NCBI RefSeq assembly: GCF_000612545.2
Contig: NZ_CP097801.1
Span: forward strand, 1-64,000
Source: Streptomyces sp. PCS3-D2
GTDB taxonomy: Bacteria; Actinomycetota; Actinomycetes; Streptomycetales; Streptomycetaceae
Reading direction: 5' to 3'
DNA length: 64,000 bases
Shown: one piece after another, positions 26,286 through 35,792 of the stretch
Position numbering within the stretch: position 1 is the first letter of the stretch
Layout: the number at the start of each line of letters is the position of its first letter
Notes under the pieces: model-generated
Seen by the model: only the letters and a program-made list of their open reading frames with translations
What the model was told of the DNA's origin: nothing
The model's database searches: none
Program-made: the position numbers and the translations under genes

Positions 26286-26384
26286 TCAGAAGCCGTGGTC
26301 GCGGCCCTGGTAGGCGAACGCGGCGATCAGGTCGGGGCTGGCGTACTGCGTGACGGTGGGGAAGGAGAGGTCGAGGTCAGGCAC
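26286..26384 (-). CDS. Short ORF coupled to the PLP-enzyme relic, probable gene start cut short
   Basis: A GTG at 26384 overlaps the end of the upstream PLP-enzyme frame by 8 bp and opens a 32-residue frame (PDLDLSFPTVTQYASPDL and on). This arrangement looks like the first codons of the next gene in an old operon whose remainder was replaced by IS debris. Not assignable. Confidence 0.3.
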   Translation of the reverse strand: MPDLDLSFPTVTQYASPDLIAAFAYQGRDHGF

Positions 26385-27018
26385 GGGCGGGGTCCTTCCG
26401 GTGGGAGGGCTGGCTGATGAGCCGGTGGAAGGTGGGCAGGTCCACGCCGCCGCCGGAGATCACCACGCCGATCGTCCCCGACTCGTGGGGGACGTGGCCG
26501 CCAAGGACGGCGGCCAGGACGCAGGCGCCGGTCGGTTCGGCCACGACCTTCAGGTGCCGGAAGGCGAACGCCATGGCGGCGGTGATGTCCTGGTCCGTCA
26601 GGGTCACGACGGCGTCCAGGAGCAGGGAGTTGACGGCCCAGGTCAGCGGGGAGGGGCTGGTGTGGCCGAGGCCGTCGGCGATGGTGGCGGGCGCCTCGGG
26701 CAGGGCGATGCGCCAGTTGCAGCGCATCGACAGCAGGGTGTCGGCGCCGTCCTCGGGTTCCACGCCGATGACCTTGATGCCGGGGTTCAGGTGCTTGGCG
26801 ATGGTGGCGGATCCAGCGGCCAGTTCGCCGCCGACTACGGGGACAACGAGGGTCTCGATCTCGGGGTGCTCGGTGAGGAGTTCCAGGGCGGCGGTCCCGG
26901 CCCCGGCCATCACGTGGCGGGACCCCGCCGAGGGGACGACGGCCAGGCCGTCGCGGGTGGCGATCTCGGCGACCAGGGCATCACGGTCCTCCGTCCCGCG
27001 TCCCGTCGTGAGGACCGA
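26377..27018 (-). pseudogene. C-terminal part of a PLP-dependent threonine-dehydratase-like enzyme
   Basis: The open frame contains SAGSRHVMAGAGTAALELL, then the strand of the phosphate-binding loop seen as VVPVVGGELAAGSA, then VIGVEPEDGADTLL and DGLGHTSPS. This is the second half of a fold-type II PLP enzyme (threonine dehydratase/serine racemase type). The N-terminal half with the PLP lysine is absent, and the usual GGGG loop is altered to VGGEL. It borders leuC and may mark a recombination edge of the biosynthetic cluster. Confidence 0.7.
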
Positions 27019-27094
27019 TCAAGGACGGGGCGGGGAGATCGCCTTCTAGCGTCGACCGGTATGACACGGATCTTCGTCGGCCGGAGGGAAAGCG

Positions 27095-28519
27095 ATGGGT
27101 AGGACACTCGCGGAGAAGGTCTGGGACGACCATGTCGTCCGGCGCGCCGAGGGCGAGCCCGACCTCCTCTTCATCGATCTGCACCTGCTGCACGAGGTGA
27201 CCAGCCCGCAGGCCTTCGAGGGGCTGCGCCAGGCCGGCCGCAAGGTCCGGCGCCTCGACCTCACCATCGCGACCGAGGACCACAACACCCCCACCCTCGA
27301 CATCGACAAGCCGATCGCGGACCCGGTCTCCCGGGCGCAGCTGGAGACGCTGCGCAGGAACTGTGCCGAGTTCGGTGTGCGCCTGCATCCGCTGGGCGAC
27401 GTCGAGCAGGGCGTGGTCCACGTCGTGGGGCCGCAGCTGGGGTTGACCCAGCCGGGCATGACGGTGGTCTGCGGTGACTCGCACACCTCCACGCACGGTG
27501 CCTTCGGTGCGCTGGCCTTCGGTATCGGCACGAGTCAGGTCGAGCACGTGCTGGCCACCCAGACCCTGCCGCTGGCCCGTCCGAAGACCATGGCGATCAC
27601 GGTCACCGGCGAGCTGGCCGACGGGGTCACCGCGAAGGACCTGATCCTGGCGATCATCGCGAGGATCGGCACCGGCGGTGGCCAGGGCTACATCCTGGAG
27701 TACCGCGGCGAGGCCGTCGAGAAGCTCTCGATGGAAGCCCGCATGACCATCTGCAACATGTCGATCGAGGCCGGCGCCCGGGCGGGCATGATCGCCCCCG
27801 ATCAGACCACCTTCGACTACCTCCGGGGCCGCGACCACGCCCCGGTGGGCGAGGACTGGGACGCGGCCGTCGCGTACTGGAAGACCCTGCGCACCGACGA
27901 GGACGCGGTCTTCGACGCCGAGGTCGTCATCGACGGCTCCGCGCTGTCCCCGTTCGTCACCTGGGGCACCAACCCGGGCCAGGGCGCGCCGCTGTCGGCC
28001 AGCGTCCCCGACCCGGCTTCGTACGAGGACGCTTCGGAGCGCCTCGCCGCCGAAAAGGCCCTGGAGTACATGGGGTTGACCGCCGGGCAGCCGCTGCGCG
28101 ACATCACGGTCGACACCGTCTTCGTAGGTTCCTGCACCAACGGCCGCATCGAGGACCTGCGCGCCGTGGCCGGGATCATCGAGGGCCGCAAAGTCGCCGA
28201 CGGGGTACGGATGCTCGTCGTTCCGGGGTCGGTCCGCGTGGCCCTCCAGGCCGTGGAAGAGGGTCTGGACAAGGTCTTCAAGGAGGCCGGGGCCGAGTGG
28301 CGGCACGCGGGCTGTTCGATGTGCCTGGGCATGAACCCCGACCAACTGGCGCCCGGTGAACGCTCCGCGTCCACCTCCAACCGCAACTTCGAGGGCCGGC
28401 AGGGCAAGGGCGGGCGTACCCACCTGGTGTCCCCGCAGGTGGCCGCCGCCACAGCGGTGCTGGGCCATCTGGCCTCGCCCGCCGACCTGTCCGCCGCCGA
28501 CGCGACCGCCGGAGTCTGA
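27095..28519 (+). CDS. leuC: Isopropylmalate/citramalate isomerase large subunit (LeuC-like)
   Basis: 474 residues, normal LeuC length, ATG with GGAGGG upstream. The three 4Fe-4S cysteines are present: Cys347 in GSCTNGR, and Cys407 and Cys410 in [29 protein letters not shown] is the standard substrate-site block. With LeuD it isomerises 2-alkylmalate to 3-alkylmalate. It is followed by the LeuD-LeuB fusion after 3 bp. Because it stands inside an NRPS-type cluster with its own LeuA homologue, it is probably a dedicated paralogue for 2-oxo acid chain extension. Confidence 0.93.
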   Translation: MGRTLAEKVWDDHVVRRAEGEPDLLFIDLHLLHEVTSPQAFEGLRQAGRKVRRLDLTIATEDHNTPTLDIDKPIADPVSRAQLETLRRNCAEFGVRLHPLGDVEQGVVHVVGPQLGLTQPGMTVVCGDSHTSTHGAFGALAFGIGTSQVEHVLATQTLPLARPKTMAITVTGELADGVTAKDLILAIIARIGTGGGQGYILEYRGEAVEKLSMEARMTICNMSIEAGARAGMIAPDQTTFDYLRGRDHAPVGEDWDAAVAYWKTLRTDEDAVFDAEVVIDGSALSPFVTWGTNPGQGAPLSASVPDPASYEDASERLAAEKALEYMGLTAGQPLRDITVDTVFVGSCTNGRIEDLRAVAGIIEGRKVADGVRMLVVPGSVRVALQAVEEGLDKVFKEAGAEWRHAGCSMCLGMNPDQLAPGERSASTSNRNFEGRQGKGGRTHLVSPQVAAATAVLGHLASPADLSAADATAGV

Positions 28520-28522
28520 ACC

Positions 28523-30154
28523 ATGGAAGCCTTCACCGTCCACACCGGCCGGGCCGTCCCGCTGCGCCGCAGCAACGTCGACACCGACCAGATCATCCCG
28601 GCCCACTGGCTCAAGAAGATCACCCGCGACGGCTTCGAGGACGGGCTCTTCGAGGCCTGGCGCAAGGACCCGGAGTTCGTCACGAACCGTCCGGAGCGCG
28701 CCGGTGCGACCGTGCTCGTCGCCGGCCCCGACTTCGGCACCGGATCCTCGCGCGAGCACGCCGTCTGGGCCCTGCAGAACTTCGGCTTCAAGGCGGTCAT
28801 CTCCTCCCGCTTCGCCGACATCTTCCGCGGGAACTCGCTGAAGAACGGCCTGCTGACCGTGGTCCTGCCGCAGGAGACCGTCGAGCGTCTGTGGAAGCTG
28901 ACCGAGGCCGACCCCACCGCCGAGATCACCGTCGACCTCGTCGACCGCCAGGTGCGCGCCGAAGGCGTCGTGGCCGAGTTCGAACTCGACGACAACGCCC
29001 GCTGGCGCCTCCTCGAAGGCCTCGACGACATCTCGCTCACCCTTCAGAACGAAGCGGACATCGCCACCTACGAAAGCACCCGCCCCGCCTTCAAACCGAG
29101 CACCGAGCAGTTGGGGCCTTCCGTGCTGAACCTCGCAGTGATCCCCGGTGATGGCATCGGCCAGGAAGTCGTGGCTCAGGGACTCAAGGTCCTTACCGCG
29201 GTCCTGCCCCAGGATGTGAAGCTGGAGACCAAGCAATACGATCTCGGCGCCCAGCGCTGGCACCGCACCGGCGAGACCCTCCCGGACGCGGAACTCGAAG
29301 CCCTGGCGCGCCACGACGCGATCCTGCTGGGCGCCATCGGCGACCCCTCGGTCCCGTCCGGCGTGCTGGAGCGCGGCCTGCTGCTGAAGCTGCGCTTCGC
29401 GTTCGACCACTTCATCAACCTGCGGCCGTCGAAGCTGTTCCCCAACACCGCCACCCCCCTGGCGGGCCGCCCGGACATCGACTTCGTCGTCGTCCGCGAG
29501 GGCACCGAGGGTCCGTACACCGGCAACGGCGGCAGCCTGCGCACCGGCACCCCCGCCGAGGTGGCCACCGAGGTCAGCGTCAACACCGCGTACGGTGTCG
29601 AGCGCGTCGTCCGCGACGCCTACGAGCGGGCCAATGCCCGCCCCCGCAAGAAGCTGACGCTCGTTCACAAGAACAACGTCCTCGTGTACGCGGGCCACCT
29701 GTGGAAGAACATCTTCGACAAGGTCGGCCGGGAGTACCCCGAGGTCACCACCGACTACCTGCACGTGGACGCCGCGACGATCTTCTTCGTCACGCAGCCG
29801 GAGCGCTTCGACGTCATCGTCACGGACAACCTCTTCGGTGACATCCTCACCGACCTGGCCGCGGCCGTCACGGGCGGAATCGGCCTGGCCGCCTCCGGGA
29901 ACATCAATCCGACCGGCGCCTTCCCGTCCATGTTCGAGCCCGTCCACGGCTCGGCCCCGGACATCGCCGGCACCGGGAAGGCGGACCCGACCGCGACGAT
30001 CCTCTCGGTCGCCCTCCTGCTGCGCCACCTCGGCTACGAGGACGAGGCCGTCCGCATCGAGGACGCGGTCTCCGCCGACCTCACCGAACGAGACGGAACC
30101 TTCCGCTCCACCGACGCGATCGGCGACGCCCTCGCCGCGCGCGCAGCCGGCTGA
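28523..30154 (+). CDS. leuDB: LeuD-LeuB fusion: isomerase small subunit plus 3-isopropylmalate dehydrogenase
   Basis: 543 residues in one uninterrupted frame. Residues 1-~198 are a complete LeuD ([33 protein letters not shown] at the end). A ~5-residue joint (STEQLG) leads into a complete LeuB from about residue 202 ([57 protein letters not shown]). The dehydrogenase oxidatively decarboxylates 3-alkylmalate to the extended 2-oxo acid. LeuD and LeuB are normally separate proteins; fusion would channel consecutive steps. Confidence 0.93.
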   Translation: MEAFTVHTGRAVPLRRSNVDTDQIIPAHWLKKITRDGFEDGLFEAWRKDPEFVTNRPERAGATVLVAGPDFGTGSSREHAVWALQNFGFKAVISSRFADIFRGNSLKNGLLTVVLPQETVERLWKLTEADPTAEITVDLVDRQVRAEGVVAEFELDDNARWRLLEGLDDISLTLQNEADIATYESTRPAFKPSTEQLGPSVLNLAVIPGDGIGQEVVAQGLKVLTAVLPQDVKLETKQYDLGAQRWHRTGETLPDAELEALARHDAILLGAIGDPSVPSGVLERGLLLKLRFAFDHFINLRPSKLFPNTATPLAGRPDIDFVVVREGTEGPYTGNGGSLRTGTPAEVATEVSVNTAYGVERVVRDAYERANARPRKKLTLVHKNNVLVYAGHLWKNIFDKVGREYPEVTTDYLHVDAATIFFVTQPERFDVIVTDNLFGDILTDLAAAVTGGIGLAASGNINPTGAFPSMFEPVHGSAPDIAGTGKADPTATILSVALLLRHLGYEDEAVRIEDAVSADLTERDGTFRSTDAIGDALAARAAG

Positions 30155-30299
30155 CACCCCGGTACCAGCGCTGCCGCCCGATTCCCCGCACAGGAGAAAC
30201 GGGCGGCGTGCACTTTTCCCTTCCGGCAGGGCAGGGAATTCCGATTGCCTTCCATCGACCCCCTTGATCGGGACCGTCAATTCGGACAGGATGAAAATC

Positions 30300-30692
30300 A
30301 TGACGAGTAAGCCAGTGAACATCAAGGCAACGCTTGATTCGTTCAGCGACCTGTGGAGTCCGCGTATCGTCGCCCAATTCAACGACTACGACGTACGCGT
30401 GGCGAAATTTCATGGCGAATATATCTGGCACGCACACCACGACACGGACGAATTGTTCATCGTGATGTCCGGCCGGCTGGTCATCCATCTGCGCGAGGCG
30501 GATGCCGAGCGGTCCGTCACCCTCGATCAGGGCGACACGTACGTGGTCCCGCTGGGCACCGAGCACAAACCGGTGGCCGACGAGGAGGCGCACATCCTCA
30601 TGGTCGAGCCCACCGGGACGCTCACCGTCGGGGACACCCACGAAGAGGTCCCCGACTATGTCGACGCCACGACCGGGCACCGCGTGATCTGA
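30300..30692 (+). CDS. Small single-domain cupin protein
   Basis: 130 residues; an alternative ATG lies three codons upstream. The two cupin motifs are clear: WHAHHDTDELFIVMSG (HxH-x4-E-x6-G) and GDTYVVPLGTEHKP. The metal ligands His, His, Glu and His are all present. Cupins of this kind may be isomerases, oxygenases or metal-binding chaperones; the role here is unknown. It lies about 145 bp after leuDB in the same direction and ends before the bidirectional hairpin, so it belongs to the leuC-leuDB operon or has its own promoter. Confidence 0.82.
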   Translation: MTSKPVNIKATLDSFSDLWSPRIVAQFNDYDVRVAKFHGEYIWHAHHDTDELFIVMSGRLVIHLREADAERSVTLDQGDTYVVPLGTEHKPVADEEAHILMVEPTGTLTVGDTHEEVPDYVDATTGHRVI

Positions 30693-30711
30693 TTTCCGTA
30701 CGTGAAAACTT

Positions 30712-30744
30712 GCGGGGCCCGCCCCTTTGGGGGGCGGGTCCCGC
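30712..30744. terminator. Bidirectional hairpin between convergent operons
   Basis: Arms 30712-30725 and 30731-30744 pair over 14 bp with one G-T wobble and a 5-nt loop. It sits between the stop codons of the cupin gene and the thioesterase gene. Confidence 0.8.
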
Positions 30745-30763
30745 GGCACGTCTTCCATCGGGG

Positions 30764-31519
30764 CTATCGCCGGGAATCCGCGGCCGTCAGTTCGGCGGAG
30801 ACGAGGCGGACGATATCCGTCTCGCATTCCCGGAGATAGTGGTGTCCGCCTGGGAATGTCTCCACCCGGGTGGGTGCTGTGGTGGCCTCGGACCAGGACC
30901 GGAGTTCCTCGACCGAGCAGGTGTGGTCGTCCGCCCCGCCGAGCACCGTGATAGGCGCGCTCAGCGGAGTGAGGGCCTCCGGCCGGTAGCGGTCTAGGAG
31001 GGCGAGGTCCGCACGCAGCGGCGGGAGGATGATCGGCAGCAGGCCCGCGTGGTCGTAGACCGCGGCGTCGGGCCCGCCCAGGCTCCGCATCGCGGCGACG
31101 AGTTCCGCGTCGTCGAGGCGGTGCCGGTGCTCGCCGTCGATCCGGTGCGGGGCCGGCCTCGCGGAGACGAACACGTGGCTCATGACGAAGCCGTCCGTGT
31201 CCTCCAGGCGGCGGGCGACCTCGTAGGACAGGCCGGTGCCCATGCTGTGGCCGAAGAGGTGGACCGGAACGTCTAGGAGCGGGCGCAGTGCCTCGGCCAG
31301 CCGGTCGGCCATCTGCCCCATCTCCTCGATGGGCTGTTCGGCGATCCGGTCCTGCCGGCCCGGGTACTGGACGGCGATCAGCTCGGTTCCGCCGGGGAGC
31401 AGTGCGGCCCATGAGGCGAAGGAGCCCGCGGTGCCGCCGGCATGGGGCAGGCAGACGAGCCGGCTGCGCACCGGGCCATCGACGGGGTGCCGGCGCAGCC
31501 AGCGGCCGGAGCCGCTCAC
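30764..31519 (-). CDS. Type II thioesterase
   Basis: 251 residues from a GTG that overlaps the aminotransferase stop as GTGA. Catalytic triad: Ser92 in GHSMG, Asp in GGADDH near residue 195, and His in PGGHHYL near residue 224. LPHAGGTAGSF is the oxyanion loop of NRPS/PKS type II thioesterases. In a cluster with one stand-alone carrier protein and no condensation domain it most likely releases the finished amino acid from the carrier, as CytC4 is thought to do; an editing role is the alternative. Confidence 0.92.
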   Translation of the reverse strand: MSGSGRWLRRHPVDGPVRSRLVCLPHAGGTAGSFASWAALLPGGTELIAVQYPGRQDRIAEQPIEEMGQMADRLAEALRPLLDVPVHLFGHSMGTGLSYEVARRLEDTDGFVMSHVFVSARPAPHRIDGEHRHRLDDAELVAAMRSLGGPDAAVYDHAGLLPIILPPLRADLALLDRYRPEALTPLSAPITVLGGADDHTCSVEELRSWSEATTAPTRVETFPGGHHYLRECETDIVRLVSAELTAADSRR

Positions 31520-32793
31520 CGAGCGCTCCGCGCGTCGCGCAGTTCCAGGAGAGTCTCGGCGAGCCGGTTGATGCCCTCGGCGATGTCCCACTCGTCGGGG
31601 CTGAGGCTGAGGCGGATGCAGCTGCGGCCGTGGGTGCGCAGGAAGGGCGTGTCGAGGGGCTGTACGAAGAAGTGGCGGCCGGGGACCACGAACATCTTCT
31701 TGCGCTTGAGCAGTTCGTACACTTCGAGGTCGTCGAACCAGTCGTGGTCGAAGGACAGCCAGCAGAACATGCCCCCGTCGCTGGTGTGCAGGCGCCAGTT
31801 CAGGTCGTCGGGGAGGGCCTCCGCGAGGAGGGTTTCCGCCATGGTCCGTTTGGCCCTGTAGTACGGCTTGATGTGCTGGGTGGTCAGCACGTCGATGCGG
31901 CGCGTGGCGAGCATCTCCTCGGCGACCGTCTGGAAGAGCTGCGGGGTGTGCAGTGCCGAGTTGGCGATGAAGGACACCATCGGGTCGATGAGCTCGGCGG
32001 GGCCGATCGCGAATGCTATGCGCTCGCCGGGGAGTCCGGCTTTGGACAGCGTGAAGAGGTTGATCACCTGGGGGTGGAGTACGGGTGCGACGCGGGTCTG
32101 CACCACGCCGGGGAATGGTTCTCCGTACGCGTGGTCGATGACCAGCGGGGCGTCGTGCTGTTCGGCGATGGAGATGAGGAACTTGAGTTCGGCTGTCTCG
32201 ATGCTGCTGCCGGTGGGGTTGGCCGGGTTGGACAGCAGCATGAGGCCGATGTCGCGCTGCCGGGCGAGGGCGTCAAGGTTGACGGCGTACCGGAAGGCGT
32301 GTCTGCCTTCTTCTACGATCAGGGGCTCGATGCCGATGATCCCGCCGGGGTCGAGGCCGAGTCCCTGGTAGCCGGTGTAGTCGGGAAGCCGCGGTAGGAC
32401 CAGGGGACGAACGGGGCCGTCCGAGGACGGGCCGGTGAAGAGCGTGGTCGCGACGAAGGACAGCATCTGGCTGCCGGGGCCGACGACGACGTTCTCCGGG
32501 CCGATGGACCACCCGTAGGTGAGGTTGAAGTAGTCGACGACGGCGTCGACCAGTCCGGTGGTTCCCCGGGAGGGTCCGTAGCTGGTGCTGGCCTCCACGA
32601 ACCGTTCCTCGACCGCCGCGCGGGTCATCTCCTGCCAGGCCGCGACGACTTTGGGGATGTGGGAGGGGTTGCCGGGACTGAGGTTCAGCCATGCGCCGTC
32701 GTCTGCGTCCTGACCGGCTGCAGCGATGTCCTCCATGATGCTGCGGATGCCCGACAGCCGGTACATTTGCCGGCCCCGACTCGATAGCTGCAC
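31516..32793 (-). CDS. PLP aminotransferase, AvtA-like (class I/II)
   Basis: 425 residues from the GTG at 32793, where the sequence MQLSSRGRQMYRLSGIRSIMED aligns with the start of alanine-valine transaminase AvtA; GGAAGAG lies upstream. PLP lysine is Lys251 (TLSKAG), with NPANPTG (Asn192) and VIDHAYGE (Asp220). The C-terminal arginine for the substrate carboxylate is in SCIRLSLS. It would aminate the 2-oxo acid made by the Leu-type enzymes, for instance 2-oxobutyrate to 2-aminobutyrate. Coupled with the thioesterase gene. Confidence 0.9.
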   Translation of the reverse strand: MQLSSRGRQMYRLSGIRSIMEDIAAAGQDADDGAWLNLSPGNPSHIPKVVAAWQEMTRAAVEERFVEASTSYGPSRGTTGLVDAVVDYFNLTYGWSIGPENVVVGPGSQMLSFVATTLFTGPSSDGPVRPLVLPRLPDYTGYQGLGLDPGGIIGIEPLIVEEGRHAFRYAVNLDALARQRDIGLMLLSNPANPTGSSIETAELKFLISIAEQHDAPLVIDHAYGEPFPGVVQTRVAPVLHPQVINLFTLSKAGLPGERIAFAIGPAELIDPMVSFIANSALHTPQLFQTVAEEMLATRRIDVLTTQHIKPYYRAKRTMAETLLAEALPDDLNWRLHTSDGGMFCWLSFDHDWFDDLEVYELLKRKKMFVVPGRHFFVQPLDTPFLRTHGRSCIRLSLSPDEWDIAEGINRLAETLLELRDARSAR

Positions 32794-32906
32794 TGGGTGC
32801 TCTTCCTTGTGGTGGATGGGATGCACGACTGCCGGGGACCGGGCCCTGGGGGCCGGCCCCCGGCGGACGGGTGCGTGGTGCGGGAATGGACTGCGGCGAT
32901 CGGCCG

Positions 32907-33134
32907 TCAGGCGGCCGAGCGGGCGGCCTCGATGTGCTCGGAGATTTGCTGGACCGTGGACTTGCGGAACAGCTGGTCCATCGGGATCTCGATGCCGAGC
33001 TCGGTGAGGATCGCGACCTGGATCTGGGTCATGATCAGCGAGTGGCCGCCCAGGTCGAAGAAGTCGTCGGTGTCGGAGAATTCTGCCAGCTTGAGCTCGC
33101 GGCTCCAGATGGCGTGGATCTGCTCGGCGATCAT
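32907..33134 (-). CDS. Stand-alone peptidyl carrier protein
   Basis: 75 residues. The phosphopantetheine site is Ser32 in DDFFDLGGHSLIMTQ. Start ATG with AAAGGA upstream. Size and sequence fit a discrete carrier that is charged by the neighbouring adenylation protein and presents the aminoacyl thioester to the iron enzyme. It lies 41 bp downstream of the iron enzyme gene and 113 bp upstream of the aminotransferase. Confidence 0.93.
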   Translation of the reverse strand: MIAEQIHAIWSRELKLAEFSDTDDFFDLGGHSLIMTQIQVAILTELGIEIPMDQLFRKSTVQQISEHIEAARSAA

Positions 33135-33175
33135 GGCGGGGTCCTTTCGGGACTCGTTCGTCGGGAAGGGCGGGG

Positions 33176-34135
33176 TCAGCTCTGGGTCCAGCCGAACGGC
33201 GTCCCGTGGTTGTTCTCGGTGCGGATGCGGTTGTGGTCGTAGCGGTTCTCGCCCGCCACGAGGACGCTGCCGTAGTCGGCGAGGTCGAACGTGGCGCCGT
33301 GGGCGCTGAAGGAGTCCTGGCCGGGGTAGACGCGGACGTGGGTGGGTACGTAGCGGCTGGCGATCGCGAAGCGAGTCTCGCGCTCGGTCAGGTTCGGGGT
33401 GGAGCCGTGCACGCAGGAGGCCGTGAAGATGACCGCCTCGCCGGGCTGCATCTCCATCTCGACGACATCCTCGGAGCGGGGCTCCCACTTCGGGTCGATC
33501 TTGAAGTCGGCGAAGTCATAGCCGAAGAAGCCGGTGTTGGCGTGGGCCACGTCGTAGTCGGCGCCGCGGCCGGCCTCGGTCGCCTTGTGCTCGTCGAAGA
33601 TCCACTCGCGCTGCGAGCCCTTGACGAACTTCATGCACGCCCGGTCCCGGGTGGCCGGGGTGAAGGTCGTCCAGACGGTGATGTCGATGAAGGCGTTCCA
33701 CTCCGACTCGGTCGGCAGGAGCTGCGGCTTGCCGTTGGCGTAGCTGTAGTCGCGGACCTGGTGCCACTCGGTCGCCTTGGCTCCCGGGAACTTGGGGAAC
33801 CACTCGGTGCGCCAGTTCAGGACGTCGGGGCCAAGGATCGCCGTGAGGTACTTGATGATTGTCGGGTGGGTGACGTGCCGGCTGAGCTCAGGGATGTCGA
33901 AGTGCCGGTCGTAGTTGACGCTGTTCTGGTAGAGCGCCTTCGAGGAGTCCTGGTTGTTGATCCGGATCTCCCGGATCAGGGCCGCGGCCTCCTCGGGCTC
34001 GTACAGCTTGATCGGGCCGGTGAAGCCGTCGATGCCGAACTGCTTGATGTCGGCCTTGATGTCATCGGGGATGACCGCGTTGTTCGCGATCTGCGCGGCG
34101 GGAGTGGGGCGCTGCTGGTCGATCTCGGTGGTCAT
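33176..34135 (-). CDS. SyrB2/CytC3-type non-haem iron, 2-oxoglutarate-dependent enzyme with altered ligand site
   Basis: 319 residues. It aligns without gaps to SyrB2 around the active site as I remember it: ILGPDVLNWRTEWFPKFPG, then TEWHQVRDY. Iron ligands are His125 and His243 (CVHGSTP); Arg255 and Arg261 (ASRYVP) match residues for 2-oxoglutarate and second-sphere contacts. The second residue after His125 is Val127, coded GTC at 33757-33755, where SyrB2 has Ala118, halogenases have Ala/Gly and hydroxylases Asp/Glu. The substrate is presumably the aminoacyl-carrier thioester. Chlorination, other halide/azide transfer, oxidation without halide, or loss of activity are all possible. Confidence 0.9.
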   Translation of the reverse strand: MTTEIDQQRPTPAAQIANNAVIPDDIKADIKQFGIDGFTGPIKLYEPEEAAALIREIRINNQDSSKALYQNSVNYDRHFDIPELSRHVTHPTIIKYLTAILGPDVLNWRTEWFPKFPGAKATEWHQVRDYSYANGKPQLLPTESEWNAFIDITVWTTFTPATRDRACMKFVKGSQREWIFDEHKATEAGRGADYDVAHANTGFFGYDFADFKIDPKWEPRSEDVVEMEMQPGEAVIFTASCVHGSTPNLTERETRFAIASRYVPTHVRVYPGQDSFSAHGATFDLADYGSVLVAGENRYDHNRIRTENNHGTPFGWTQS

Positions 34136-34191
34136 GGTGATGTCGTTCCTCTGCTCTGCGTGTGTGGTGTGCGGAAGGACAGGAGTGCTGG

Positions 34192-35754
34192 TCAGGGACG
34201 CGCCAGGGTCGCGAGGGCCCGGCGGTCGGTCTTGCCGTTGGGGTTCAGGGGGAAGGCGTCGAGGACCGTGAACACCTGCGGGACCATGTTTCGCGGCAGG
34301 GTCCGCAGCAGGTCCTGGGACAGGGCTCGCGGTTCGAGCACGGCGCCGGCGACCGGCACCACGAAGCCGACGAGACCCAGTTCGCCTCTGCCGTCGGGCA
34401 GGGCTAGGACGACCGCGTCCTGGACGAGGCCGTGGCCCCGGACACCGTGCTCCACGTCGCCGAGGTCCATGCGCATGCCGCGGATCTTGACCTGGGCGTC
34501 GGACCGGCCGACGATCACCAGTTCCCCGTCCGGGGTGAGGTAGCCGCGGTCGCCGGTCCGGTAGATCCGCAGGGGACCGCCGGGGGTCTCGATCGAGGTG
34601 AAGCGGGCGGAGTCGGCGGGCGAGGCGCCCAGGTATCCGGCGCTGACGCTGCGGCCGGAGATGCAGATCTCCCCGGTCTCGCCGTCCTGTACCTCTGCCA
34701 GGTCCTCGTCCAGCAGGTGGATCTCCGTGTTGTACACGGGCTCACCGACCGGGGTTGCCGTGCCCTTGTAGCGCGGGTAATCGGCCAGGAGGTGCGAGGT
34801 GGCGACGTCGGTGCACTCGGCCACGCCGTACTGGTGCAGGAGGGCACAGGTGTTGTCTGGCTGGGTGGCCCACTCCTCGATACGGGCCACATTGAGTGGC
34901 TCGCCGCCGATGAACACGTGGCCGACCTTGGTGAGCGCGTCCCCGCCGAGCGCCCGCTCGTAGTCGATGAGGACGTACAGGGTGCTGGGCGCGCAGTGCA
35001 GCTGGCGCACGCCGTGGGCGGCGATGAGCCGGTAGGCCATGCCGGTGTCGAAGACCCGGCTGGGCAGCAGGTGCAGGGCCGCGCCGCAGAACAGCGGTGC
35101 CATCAGGCCACGCTGGCTGATGTCGAAGCCGAAGGAGCTGACGGTCAGGCCGCTGGAGTGCGAGCCCAGTCCGTACGCGACGCGCAGCCATTCGAGCAGG
35201 TTGTACCAGCCGTCGTGGCGGACCGCGGTGGCCTTGGGCCTGCCGGTCGACCCGGACGTGAACACCACGTAGCACAGGTCGTCGGAGGCAAGGTCCACCA
35301 CCGGGTCGGTGGTCGGCTGGAGGACGAGTTCCGTACGCAGTTCGTCGATGGCGAGCAGTTCGCCCGGGGCATCGGCGATGAGCTCGCGGGTCTCCGCGGA
35401 GGCCACGTTGAACTTGAGGACGTCGAGCTGGGAGACCATCAGGCGCAGGCGTTCCGCCGGGTAGGTCGGGTCCAGCGGCACGTAGGCGGCCCCCGCCTTG
35501 AGGATGCCGAGGATGGCGGTGAGCAGGTCGGGGGTCCGGTCGAGGCAGACGCCGACGACCGAGCCGCGGCCGGCTCCGAGGCCGATGAGGTGGTGGGCGA
35601 ACCGGTTGGCCCGCTCGTTCAGCTCGGCGTACGTGACGCGCTCGTCGCCGCAGGTCAGTGCCGTCTGGTCGGGGGCGCGGCGAACGTGGGCCTCGAAGAC
35701 GCGGTGGACGAGGAGATCATCCGGCAGGGGCAGCTGTCGGCCCTTGAGGGACAT
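34192..35754 (-). CDS. Stand-alone NRPS adenylation domain
   Basis: 520 residues, one A domain without C or T domains. Core motifs: A3 VVFTSGSTGRPKA, A5 YGVAECTDVA, A7 YRTGDRGY, A8 VKIRGMRMDLGDVE and A10 NPNGKTDRR. The key Asp for the alpha-amino group is kept (FGFDISQRG). My manual reading of the ten specificity positions is D-I-R-C-F-G-Q-D-V-K, which matches no code I know; position 239 is unsure. It activates an amino acid and loads the neighbouring carrier protein. Same role as CytC1. Confidence 0.92.
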   Translation of the reverse strand: MSLKGRQLPLPDDLLVHRVFEAHVRRAPDQTALTCGDERVTYAELNERANRFAHHLIGLGAGRGSVVGVCLDRTPDLLTAILGILKAGAAYVPLDPTYPAERLRLMVSQLDVLKFNVASAETRELIADAPGELLAIDELRTELVLQPTTDPVVDLASDDLCYVVFTSGSTGRPKATAVRHDGWYNLLEWLRVAYGLGSHSSGLTVSSFGFDISQRGLMAPLFCGAALHLLPSRVFDTGMAYRLIAAHGVRQLHCAPSTLYVLIDYERALGGDALTKVGHVFIGGEPLNVARIEEWATQPDNTCALLHQYGVAECTDVATSHLLADYPRYKGTATPVGEPVYNTEIHLLDEDLAEVQDGETGEICISGRSVSAGYLGASPADSARFTSIETPGGPLRIYRTGDRGYLTPDGELVIVGRSDAQVKIRGMRMDLGDVEHGVRGHGLVQDAVVLALPDGRGELGLVGFVVPVAGAVLEPRALSQDLLRTLPRNMVPQVFTVLDAFPLNPNGKTDRRALATLARP

Positions 35755-35792
35755 CGGAAGGGTTCCCTTCGAGGTACGGGGTAGGAAGACGC

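Noticed and set aside
27095-30154. Ordinary housekeeping leucine biosynthesis genes
   Set aside because: They sit with a LeuA paralogue and an A/T/iron-enzyme/TE cassette between IS-rich flanks, and LeuD-LeuB is fused. A housekeeping role in addition cannot be excluded from this window alone.
26981-30382. Very long minus-strand open frame (over 1100 codons) opposite leuC and leuDB
   Set aside because: It is the antisense of two well-conserved enzymes; its translation is Gly/Arg/Val-rich without motifs. High-GC codon bias keeps antisense frames open.
34192-35754. Acyl-CoA ligase instead of an amino acid adenylation domain
   Set aside because: The conserved Asp for the alpha-amino group, A8 and A10 motifs and the adjacent carrier protein fit an NRPS A domain better.
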